DNA from: Streptomyces cacaoi
GTDB taxonomy: Bacteria > Actinomycetota > Actinomycetes > Streptomycetales > Streptomycetaceae
Length of the DNA stretch: 63,511 nt
Direction of reading: 5' to 3'
Assembly (NCBI RefSeq): GCF_006539165.1
Contig: NZ_BJMM01000041.1
Coordinates: forward strand, 1-63,511
Shown: positions 15,124 to 26,200 of the stretch, one piece after another
How positions within the stretch are numbered: position 1 is the first letter of the stretch
Layout of the letters: each line of letters opens with the position of its first letter
Translations under genes and position numbers: made by a program
Notes under the pieces: generated by a model
Database searches by the model: none
Seen by the model: only the letters and a program-made list of their open reading frames with translations
Told to the model about the DNA's origin: nothing

Positions 15124-17202
15124 GTGAGCACCGTGTGTGCCGTCCCCGATGTCCTCACCGGGATCCTCCGCAGCACCCGCGAGAAGCCCGGCACGACAGC
15201 CGTCGTCGTCGGTGACGAGGCCCTCACCTACCGCGAGTTCGAGACGGCAGCGGCCGCGCTCGCGGCACGGCTCGCCGCCGCCGGTGTGCGCCCCGGGCAG
15301 ACCGTGCTGCTGTATCTGCGGCAGAGCGTGCGCACGCTCGTCGGCATGGCCGCCGCACTGCGGCTCGGCGTCGCCTGGTGCGTGCTGGAGCCCGGCCACC
15401 CGCCCGAGCGCATCGCGGCGCTGCTGCGCGACGTCGACTGCGCCGCACTCGTCCTCGACGGCGCCGATGTGCCCGCCGCGCCGCGCACGGCCCGCGAACT
15501 GGCGGCCGGCGCGCCCCGCCCCCTCGCCGTGCTGGAGGCCGACGGACCCGCACCGGACCCCGCGGCGTCCGCCCCGCCGCCGCCCCCGGAACCGGTGCAC
15601 GGTGCCCTGCCCGCCTACACCATCACCACCTCCGGCTCGACGGGCGAGCCCAAGGCCATCGTCGTCAGCCGCGACAACCTCGCCCACATGGTGGCCAACC
15701 GGGTCGACGAGCCCGGCCTCACCACCTTCTCGCCCTGCCGGTTCACCTGGGACGGCTCGCTCATGCTGCTGTTCCTGGCGCTGTGCTCCGGCGGCACCGC
15801 CGTCCTGCCCGACCACCGCGGGCTGCCCGACCCCGAGGCCGCCGCCGCGCTCGTCGTGCACCGCCGCGCCGCCCGGATCGCCGCCCCGCCCTCGTACTAC
15901 CGGCTGATGCTGGAACACCTCGCGCCGGCCCGCGGCCATCTGTCCGAGGTGATCCTGGCCGGCGAGGCGTTCCCTCCCTCCCTCGTGGCACAGCACCGCG
16001 CGGTCCTGCCGGACACCCGGCTGCGCAACGAGTACGGCCCCACCGAGACGACCGTCACCGTCCTGGGCCACCCGGTGACCGGACGGCGCCCCGGCCGCCC
16101 CGGGGATCCCGACGGCTCCGGCGCCGCCGCGGACACCGGCGGCCCCGTCGACCCTGCCGGCGACGTGCCCCTCGGCCGGCCCACCGGCACCACCCACGTC
16201 CATGTGCTCGACGAGCGGCTCGTGCCCACGCCGCCCGGGACCGTCGGCGAGCTGTACATCGGCGGCCCGCAGGTCGCCCAGGGGTACGCGGCCCGCCCCG
16301 CCGGCACCGCCCGGTGCTTCGTCGCCGACCCGTTCGCCCCCGAACCCGGCGCCCGGATGTACCGCACCGGGGATCTCGCCCTCGTCGACGAGAACGGCGA
16401 CATCCGCTTCCGCGGCCGGGTCGACGGACAGCTGAAGGTGCGCGGCATCCGCGTCGAACGGCACGCCGTCGAGAGCGCGTTGGAGTCCCATCCCGCGGTA
16501 CGCCAGGCGGCCGTGCTGGGCGCGCCCGACGGGCACGGCGGCACCCGGCTCGTCGCGTTCTGGACGGCCGCCGAGGCCGCGCTCGCCCTGCCGGGCACCC
16601 GCGAGCTGATGGACCTGTGCGCCGAGCGGCTCGGCGGGCACGCCGTGCCCGAACTCCTCGTCCCCGTCGGACACATGCCGCTCGCCGCCAGCGGCAAGGC
16701 CGACGAGCGTGCCCTGCTGGCGCTGCTGCCGGACACCGGTGCGGCGCCCGCGGACGGCCCGGACGGCACCGCCGGGCCGTCCGGGCACGGCTGGACCCCG
16801 CTGGAGCAGGCCGTCGCACGCCTGTGGGAGAAGGTCCTCCAGCACGACGACTTCGGGCCGGAGGACAGCTTCTTCTCCGTCGGCGGCAACTCGCGGCGCG
16901 TCGTCGAACTCCATCTGTCGATGCAGCGGGAATGGCCCGGCGCGGTGCGCGTCGGCCGGCTGTTCGACCTCGACACGGTGCCGGCCCAGGCCGAGGCCCT
17001 CTCCACCGCGGCCACGACCGCGCCCGAAGCCCCGGCCCCGGCCGCCGCCTTGACCGAAGCCGAAGCCGAAGCCGCACCCGCAGCCCCGGCGGACCCCGCC
17101 CCGGCAGCCGCCGCCACCGGCCCGGACCCCGCGGGGGACGACGGGCCCGGACAGCCGGACCACGACCGACGAGCAGGCCGAGCAGCCGAGGAGCAGCCGT
17201 GA
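15124..17202 (+). CDS. NRPS adenylation-thiolation (A-T) didomain protein
   Basis: 692 residues. A domain ~8-540: TTSGSTGEPKA (A3, ~residue 165), NEYGPTETTV (A5), YRTGDLA (A7), GRVDGQLKVRGIRVE (A8), and A10 degenerate as ASGKADERAL but with the catalytic Lys. T domain ~565-630 with Ser590 in FFSVGGNSRRV. A long Ala/Pro/Glu-rich tail follows. No C domain: it activates one residue and either primes the line or supplies it in trans. Specificity residues read by eye against GrsA are D-G-M-A-I-A-E-V-T-K, which I cannot match to a known amino acid. Its TGA overlaps the GTG of the next gene (GTGA), so the two are made together. Confidence 0.92.
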   Translation: MSTVCAVPDVLTGILRSTREKPGTTAVVVGDEALTYREFETAAAALAARLAAAGVRPGQTVLLYLRQSVRTLVGMAAALRLGVAWCVLEPGHPPERIAALLRDVDCAALVLDGADVPAAPRTARELAAGAPRPLAVLEADGPAPDPAASAPPPPPEPVHGALPAYTITTSGSTGEPKAIVVSRDNLAHMVANRVDEPGLTTFSPCRFTWDGSLMLLFLALCSGGTAVLPDHRGLPDPEAAAALVVHRRAARIAAPPSYYRLMLEHLAPARGHLSEVILAGEAFPPSLVAQHRAVLPDTRLRNEYGPTETTVTVLGHPVTGRRPGRPGDPDGSGAAADTGGPVDPAGDVPLGRPTGTTHVHVLDERLVPTPPGTVGELYIGGPQVAQGYAARPAGTARCFVADPFAPEPGARMYRTGDLALVDENGDIRFRGRVDGQLKVRGIRVERHAVESALESHPAVRQAAVLGAPDGHGGTRLVAFWTAAEAALALPGTRELMDLCAERLGGHAVPELLVPVGHMPLAASGKADERALLALLPDTGAAPADGPDGTAGPSGHGWTPLEQAVARLWEKVLQHDDFGPEDSFFSVGGNSRRVVELHLSMQREWPGAVRVGRLFDLDTVPAQAEALSTAATTAPEAPAPAAALTEAEAEAAPAAPADPAPAAAATGPDPAGDDGPGQPDHDRRAGRAAEEQP

Positions 17203-20200
17203 CCGGTACGCACCCCGCACCGCCCGACACGTCCGCGTCCGCCGGGCCCGCGCCGGGTGTGCCCGTTCCCGACGACGCGGTCGCCGTCGTCGGGATCGCG
17301 GTGCGCTTCCCCGGCGCCGACAGCCTGGACGCCTTCCGGCGCAACCTGCGCGACGGCGTCGACAGCGTCGGCCCCATGCCCGCCGAACGGGTGGCCGCCA
17401 CCGGGCTCGACCCCGACGGCAGCCGTCTGCCCATGGGACACCTGGCGGACATCCACACCTTCGACCACGACCTCTTCCGGATCTCCCGCCGCGAAGCCTG
17501 TCTGATGGACCCCCAGCAGCGCCTCGCACTGCTCCTCGCGCACCAGGCGCTGGAGGACGGCGGTTACGCGGCCCGGGAACTCGGCCGGAGCGACACCGCC
17601 GTCGTCTTCAGCTCCGCCGCCTCCGCCTACCACGCCGCCGCCGAGGAGCCGGGCGCACTCAGCGCCCTGGGCAACATGCCGTTCGGGGTGCCCGCACGCA
17701 TCGCCCACGTCCTCGGCCTGCACGGCCCCTGCTACGCCGTCGACACCGGCTGCAACGGCTCCCTCATCGCCGTGCACCACGCCTGCCGCGAACTCGCCCT
17801 CGGCGAGGCGCAGTACGCCGTCGCCGGCGGGGTCAGCCTGCGCCCGGGCGGGCTGCCCGCGCGGGAGGCCGCCGGCATGTCGGAGCTGGTGTCCGACAGC
17901 GGACGCTGCCGCGCCTTCGACGCGGACGCCGACGGCACGGCCCCCGGCGAGGGCGGCGCCGCGCTGCTGCTCACCACCGTCGGCCGGGCCCGGGCGGACG
18001 GCGCCCGCGTCCTCGCCGTGATCCGGGGCAGCGCCGTCCAGCACAACGGCCGCGCCACCTCGACGATGAGCACACCCAGCGCGGTCGCCCAGGCCCGGGT
18101 GATCGCGCGGGCCTGGCGGTCCGCCGGACTGGAACCGGCGCACGCCGGCTATCTGGAGGGGCACGGCTCCGGCACCCCGCTGGGCGACGCGGTCGAACTG
18201 GAGGGACTGGCCGAGGCGTTCGGTGGACGGCCCGAGCCGCTGCCCCTCGGCTCGGTGAAGACCAACATCGGCCACCTCGACCACGCGGCCGGTATCGCCG
18301 GGCTGGTCAAGGCCCTGCTCGGTGTGCACCACGCCGAGCTGTACCCGAATCTCCACTTCCGCCGCGCCACCGGCGGTGTCGAACCCGCCGAACTGGGCCT
18401 GGACATCGTCACCGCGCTACGGCCCTGGCCGGCCGGGGAGCGGTTCGCCGGGGTCAGCTCGTTCAGCCTCGGCGGCATCAACGCGCACTGCGTCGTCCAG
18501 CAGCCGCCGCCCGTCGAGCCCCCGGCCGTCGAGCCCTCGGCCGGGCAGCCGGCGCGGACCGCCGCCGAGGTCCCGGCGGTCCCGGCGGACGAGCCGGGGG
18601 AGGGGAGGCCGCGCCTGGTCACCGTCTCGGCGCGCAGCCGCGAGGCGCTGACCGTGCTGTGCGAGGAGCTGGGCACCGTACTGCGCGACAGCGACGAGGA
18701 CCTCGCCGATGTCGCCTTCACCCTCAACCACGGGCGCGAGCACCACGGCCACCGCGTCGCGGTCCGCGCCCGCGACACCGAGGAGCTGGCCGTCCGCCTC
18801 GCCGCGCAGGCCACCTGGCTCCGCCGGGACCCGGCCGACGGCCCGCACGGCGCCGCCCCGCGTGCCCCGCGCGTGGCGGTACTGCTGCCGGACGACGCCC
18901 GGCCCGACGACCACCACCCGTCGCTGCCGGAGGAGTTGGCGCGGTGCGGGGTCCGTGTCACCGGCACGCTCGGCGGGACCGGCCGGGGCACGCGAGCCGA
19001 GCCGGAGAGCGCGGCAGCCGCCCTGCTGGCCGCCGGGCCCGTGGTGTTCGTCGACGCGAGCGGGGACGACGGGTGGCGGCCGGCGCTCGACCGTGCCGCC
19101 GCGGCCAGGGGTGTCGGCGCCGACATCGTTCCGCTGACGGCGCGCACCGGAGGGCTCCTCGGTGTGCTGGGCGCGCTCTGGTCCCGCGGGGTCGCCCTCG
19201 ACTGGGACGCGGTCTCCCCGGCCGCCCCCGCCGCCGACGCGGGCGAACCCGGGTCCGGTGCGCCGTATCTGCCGGTGCCGCCCACCCGGCCGCCGCGCCG
19301 GCTGCGCCTGCCGGGCCACCCGGTACGCGCCGTGCCCTGCTGGGCCGGACCCCAGGAGCGGACCTCCGCGCCCCGGGAGGCGCAACTCCGGCCCGGCTCA
19401 CCGGAGTTCGGGGCGACGGGGCCGCAATCGAGGAGCGGCGCCCAGCAGTCCGGGCACGCGGAGCCGGAACCCACGGCCCGGGCGCGGGAGCACACGCACA
19501 CGGTCCCGGAGACCACCGCCGGGGCAGAAGGGGCAGAGGGGACGGGAGGGGCCGCGACCGCGGGGACGGGGTCCGGTCCCGCCGCGCCGGAGCCCCGTTC
19601 CGCGCCGGAGGCGTCGCCCACGGCGGAGCCCGCACCGGCCGAGGGCGGGCACCGGGCGGCATCACCCGTGCACGGCCCGGCCCCGGGCGCACCGGAGCCG
19701 GACACCGAACCGGCCGGCCACCCGGCGCCCTACGACGGCCCGTCCGCCGCCGAGCCGTTCCCCGGCGGCCCGTCCGCCGCCGAGCCGTCCGGCGCGGGTC
19801 CGTACGGCAGGCCGACCGAGGGCGGTCCGTCGCACGGCGTGGCCGGTGGCAACGGGCCGTCGGGCGCGGCCGGTTCGCCCGCCGAGGACGCCACCGCGTG
19901 GCTGTGCACCGTGCTGGAAGAGCTGTTGCAGACGCGCGAGCCGGTCGGCCCCGAGGCCGACTACTTCGAGCTGGGCGGCAACTCGATCATCGCGCTCCAG
20001 CTCGTCGACCGGGTCGAGGCCCGCTTCGGCTTCCGGCCCAAGCTCGTCGACGCCTATGAACACCCCCGGGTCCGCGACCTCGCCACGCTCATCGCCACCC
20101 GGTCGCAGCCGCCCGCCCCGGCCGTGCCGCCCGTGCTGCCCCAGCAGGAGCTGGTGCTCTCCTTCGGCCAGGAACGCATGTGGTTCCACCACCAGTTGGA

Positions 20201-23200
20201 CCCCGACACCACGCTGTACAACCTGCCGATGGTCAGCCACGTCCGCGGCACCCTCGACGTGGACGCCGTGCGCGGCATGTGGGAGGACCTCGCCCAGCGG
20301 CACGAGGTGCTGCGCTCGAACTTCGTCGAGGAGGACGGCGCCCCCGTGCTGCGGATCCGGCCGCGGTTGCGCGACTTCTTCCGGTACGAGGACGTCTCCG
20401 GCCGGCCCGACCCGCGGGAGGCGGCACGCGAACTCGTGCGCTCCGCCGCCCGGTTCCGCTTCGACCTGGAGCGCGACCCCCTCGTGCGCGTCCTGGTCGT
20501 GCGGATCGCGCCCGAGGAGCACGTCCTCCAGGTGACCATGCACCACGCCGTCAACGACGGCGGATCCCCGAAGATCTTCCAACGGGAGCTGCCCGAGCTG
20601 TACGCCGCCCGCCGCTCCGGCCGGGCGCCCCGGCTGGAGCCGCTGCCCGTCCAGTACCGCGACTACGCCACCTGGCAGCGCGCCCTGGTCGCCTCGTCCG
20701 CGCTCGACGGTGAACTGGACTACTGGAAGCGGAAGTTGGCGGGCGTCCAGCCGCTGCGGCTGCCGACCGACCACCCCCGGCCCGCCCGCAAGAGCTATGC
20801 CGGGGCGCTGTACCCGTTCACCGTCCCGGCGCACCTGGTACGGCGGCTGCGGCGGGTCGCGGTGCGCGAGTCGGCCACCCTGTTCGTGGTGCTGCTGGGC
20901 GCCCTGCATCTGCTGCTGGCGCGGCACAGCGGACAGGACGACGTCGTCGTCGGCACGCCCACGACCGGCCGTACCCGGCCCGAACTCCAGGGCCTCATCG
21001 GCTTCTTCAACAGCACCGTCGCACTGCGGGCCGACCTGTCCGGCGACCCCGCGCTCAGCACGTTCCTCCAGCAGGTCCGCACCGTGGTGCTGGAGGGCCT
21101 GGAGCACCAGGAGGTGCCCTTCGACCGGGTCGTCGGCGCGCTGACGACCGAGCGCGACGCGAGCAGGTCACCCCTCTTCGACGTCTTCTACGTCCACCAG
21201 GAGCTGCCGCCCGTCCAGCAGATGGACGGCGCGGCCGTCGGCTTCTTCGACGCCCACCACTCCCGGGAGAACCTCTTCGGCGGCATGCCCGCGGGCACGG
21301 CCAAGTTCGATCTGACGCTGCTGACCGAGGACCGCACCGGGCAGGAGTCCATGACCGCCTGCCTGGAGTTCGCCACCGACCTGTTCACCGAGCGGACCGC
21401 GGCCCGGTTCACCGCCGACTACCTCGCGCTCCTGGAGGCCGTCGCCGCCGAGGACAGCGGCGGGCTGCCGCTCTCCCGCCTCCTCACCGCGCCGCTGCCC
21501 GCACCGGCGCACGGCGACGGCACCGCACCGGACGCCCCCGTGCCCGGGGCCGGTGCGCGCCCCGGAGACACCGCCGGGCCCGGCGAGACGGTGACCGCGC
21601 GGTTCGCCGCCCGGGTCGCGCAGGCCCCGGACGCCGTCGCCGTGCTGGACCGGCGTACCCGGCTGACCTACCGCGAACTGGACGCACGCGCCGGGCAGGT
21701 GGCCCGTGCGCTGGCCGCGCGCGGGGTGGGCCCGGAGGACGTCGTCGCCGTCGCGGTGGAGCGCGGCGTGGAGACGGCCGTCGCCGTGCTCGGTGTGCTC
21801 CGCTCCGGCGCCGCCTATCTGCCCGTCGACCTCGAATACCCGCCCGCCCGCGTGGAGTTCCTGCTCACCGACGCCCGGCCGCGCGCCGTGGTGACGACCT
21901 CCGGCGCCGCCGGCCGGCTGCCCGCGGCGGCCCCCGCCGCGCTGACGCTGGACGGGCCCGACGGCCCCGCGTGGACGCGAGCGGCGGAACCCGGATCCGG
22001 GCCGGCCGTACCGCGCCCGCCGGCGCCCGGGAACGCCGCCTATGTGATCTACACCTCCGGTTCCACCGGGCAGCCCAAGGGCGTGGTCGTCCCGCACCGC
22101 AACGTCGTCGGCTTCAGCGACTGGGCCCGCGAGATGTTCGGCGACGCCACCTTCTCCCGGGTGCTGGGCGCCACCTCGCTCGGCTTCGACATCTCCCTGC
22201 TGGAGCTGCTCGCCACGCTCCTCGCCGGCGGCACCGTCGAGCTGGTGCGCAACCTGTTCTCGCTGCTGGACCGGGGCGACTGGAGCGGCAGCCTGGTCAA
22301 CACCGTCCCCTCGGTCTACCGGCGGGCCGGCCAGGCCGACTGGGTGGACGAGCGGGCCGGCACCTACGTCTTCTGCGGCGAGCCGCTTCCCGGCGACCTC
22401 GTGCGCGGCATCCACGCACGCCTGCCCGGCGCGCGGGTGTGGAACGCCTACGGGCCCACGGAGGCCACCGTCTACGCCACCGCGTGGGAGTGCGTACCCG
22501 GCGCCGAGGGCGACCCGCCGATCGGCACACCCGTCACCGGCACGGACTGCCGGGTGCTGGACGAGCGGCTGCGGCCCGTACCGCCCGGCACCACGGGCGA
22601 GCTGTACCTCGCGGGCGACCGCCTCGCCCGCGGCTACGCGCACCGCCCGGCGCTGACGGCCGGGCGCTTCGTGGCCGACCCGTTCGCCGCCGAACCCGGC
22701 GCCCGGCTGTACCGCACCGGCGACCTCGCCCGGTGGAACGCGGACGGCGTCCTGGAGTTCGCCGGACGCGTCGACGACCAGGTCAAGGTGCACGGGAACC
22801 GCGTCGAGCCCGGCGAGATCGAGGCACGGCTGACGGCGCTGCCCGGGATCGCCGCCGCGGCCGTCGTCGCCACCGAAGCGGCGGACGGCGACCACCGGTT
22901 GACCGCCTACGTCGAGCCCACGCCCGGCGCGGCGGCCCCGGCCCCGGCCCCGCAGGCCCTGCGCGACACGCTGAGCCGGCAGTTGCCCGCGCCGCTCGTG
23001 CCCGAGCGGGTGGAGGTGCTGGACGCGCTGCCGGTCACCCCGAGCGGCAAGACCGACCGGCGTGCCCTGCGCGAGCGCGCCGCGCACGGGCCCGCCGCCG
23101 CTTCCCCGGCCGAGGGGGCGGGCGCGCGCGACGACGCGGAGGACCGGGTCCGCACCCTGTGCGAGGTCTTCAGCGACGTGCTCGGTGTGCCCGGTGTCGC

Positions 23201-26200
23201 GCCCGACGACAGCTTCTTCGCGCTGGGCGGGGACAGCATCATGACGGTCAAACTCGTGCGCAGGGCGCGCCGTTCGGGCCTGCTGCTCTCCCCGGAGGAC
23301 GTCTTCGTCACCCCCACACCGGCCGGCCTGGCCACCACCGCGCAACCGCCCGGGAACCCGTCCGAGTCCCCTTCCCCAGGTCCTTCTCCGTCCCCGGCCC
23401 CGTCTCCGTCCCCGGACCCGGCTCCCGCGCCCGCCGTCCTGCCCGACACCGGCGGTCCGGGGCGTGACGACGCCGCAGGGACGGTCGACGACGCGCGGAA
23501 CACCGCGCCCGCGCCCGGCCCGCACGACGGCACCGAGGCCGCCGCCCGGAAGGACACCGGGCCCGCCCCGCGGGAGCAGCAGCACACCGACCCCGCCCCG
23601 CAGGCACAGCAGCACGCCGAGGCGGTACGGCAGGACGACGGCGGACGGCAGGAGCACGCCGACGCCGTACCGGAGGACGACGGCGGACGGCCGGAGCGCG
23701 GTCTTCTGCCGGCGAGCCCGCTCGACGCGGGGGAGCAGGCGCAGTTGGCCGCCGCCTACCCCGGCCATCTGGACGTGCTGCCGCTCACCCCGCTCCAGGA
23801 GGGCCTCCTCTTCCACCGGCAGTACGACCGGCACGGCGAGGACGCCTATGTGATGCTGCTCGACCTCGGCATGACCGGCGACCTCGACCCGGCCGCCCTG
23901 CACGAGGCCCTGCGGAAGCTGTGCGGCCGCCACCCCAATCTGTGCGCCGGCTTCGTGCGGCTGTCCACCGGCCGCACCGTCCAGGTGCTGCCCGGCGGCG
24001 GACCGGAGTTCGCCGAGGCGGATCTGTCCCACCTCGCGCCGGCCGAGCAGGAGGCGGAGTGCGCGCGGCGCGCCGAGGCGGCCCGCTCCACCCGCTTCGA
24101 CCCGGCCCGGCCGCCCCTGCTGCGCTTCACGCTGCTGCGGCTGGGCGAGCGGCGGTTCCGGCTCCAGGCCGCCATTCACCACATCCTCGTCGACGGCTGG
24201 TCCAACCAGCTCCTGCTGCCCGAGCTGTTCGCGCTCTACCGGGGCGAGGAGCTGCCCCCGCCGGTCCCGTTCGCCGACCATCTGCGGTGGCTCGCCGGCC
24301 GCGACCGGGAGGCGGCCCGCCGCGCCTGGAGCGAGGTGCTGGCCGGCCCGCTGGAGCCGACGCTGCTCGCGCCGCCCGGCAGCCATCTGTCGGCCGAGTG
24401 GCCCGCGCGGCGCACCCACCGGCTCCCGGCGGAGCAGACCGCGGCGCTGACGGCCGCCGCCGCACGGCTCGGCGTCACCGTCAACACCGTGCTCCAGTGC
24501 TGCTGGGCGCTGCTGCTGGCGGAGTGGACGGGCCGCACGGACGTGGTGTTCGGCATCACCGTCTCCGGCCGGTCCCCGGAGCTGGACGGCGTCGAGTCGA
24601 TCATCGGCTTCCTCATCAACACCGTGCCGATGCGGGTCCGGTTCTCCCCGGCGGAGACCCTCGACGGGCTGATCCGCCGAGTGCAGGGCGAACAGGCCCG
24701 CACCATGCCGCACCACCATCTCGGCCTCGCCGACATCCACGCCGCGGCCGGTGTGGGCGAACTCTTCGACACGGCCATGGTGTTCGAGAACTTCCCGCAG
24801 GCGGGCGAGCAGGTGCGCAGCGCACTGCCCGGCGTACGGGTCACCACGGCGTACAGCGAGTCGGCGGGGCACTACCCGCTGAGCCTGATGGCGCTGCCCC
24901 GCGAGGACGGGCTCGACCTCAACCTCCTGCACCGCCGGGACGTCTTCGACGCGGAGTGCGCCGAACGTCTCATGGGCCGGCTGCTGCGGCTGATCGGCGC
25001 CGTCCTCGACGAGCCCGGCACCCGGCTGTCCCTGCTGGATCTGCTGGACGACGAGGAGCACGCGTTCCTCGCCGCCCACCGGTCGGCGGGGGAGCGGGTG
25101 GCGGCCCGCACCGTCCCGGCCCTCGCCGAGGAACAGGCGGCGCGCGCACCCGAGGCGCCCGCCCTGCATCTGGCCGACGGCAGCGGCACCGTCGTCAGCA
25201 AGGCCGAACTCGACGCGCGCGCAGGGCGGTTGGCGCGCGAGCTGCTCGCCCGGGGTGCCGGTCCCGAGCAGCGCGTCGCGGTGCTGCTGCCCCGCTCGGC
25301 CGAGTCGGTCGTCGCGCTGCTCGCCGTGTGGAAGGCCGGCGCCGCCGCCGTCCCCCTGGACGTGCGCCACCCGGCCGGGCGCCTGCGGCAGACCCTCGAC
25401 GACGCCGCTCCCGCCCTGGTGCTGACCGACACCCGGCACCGCGGCCACCTCCCGCCGGGCGGCGGCGAGCCGCTGGTGCTGGACGATCCGGACACCGCGC
25501 GGCGGATCGCCGCGCACGCCGACGGTCCCGTGCGGGACGAGGAGCGGCCGGTGCCGCTGCTGCCGGACCACGCGGCGTACGTCGTGCACACCTCCGGCAG
25601 CACCGGCCGGCCCAAGGGCGTGGTCGTACCGCACCGGGGCGTGGCGGGTGTGCTGCACAGCACGCTGCCCGCGCAGCGGGTGGACGAGGGCGCCAGGGTG
25701 CTGCACTTCCTGTCCCCGGCCTTCGACGGCGGGGTGCTGGAGATCCTGGAGGCCGTGTGCTCGCCCGGCGCGCTGGTCGTGGCGCCGGACGAGCGGCTGC
25801 GGCCCGGCCGGGAGCTGCGGCGCCTGGCGTACGAGGAGCGGATCACGGCGGTCACGCTGCCGCCCTCGGTGCTCGCCGTGCTGGACCCGCAGGCCGATCT
25901 GCCGGCCGGAACGGCCGTGCGGGCGGCGGCCGAGGCGCTGCCGCCGCGGCTGGCGGAGCGCTGGTCGGCGCGGCACACCCTGGTCAACGCCTACGGGCCG
26001 ACCGAGACGACCGTCGTCGCGACCGTCTCCGAGCCGCTCACCACCGCGGCCCCCATCGGCCGCCCCGTCGCCAACGCCACCGTCCATCTGCTGGACGGCG
26101 CCCTGCGGCCGGTCGCACCGGGACGCACGGGGGAGCTGTACGTGTCCGGGCCGGCCGTGGCCCGCGGCTACCACGGGCAGCCGGCGACGACGGCCGTCCG

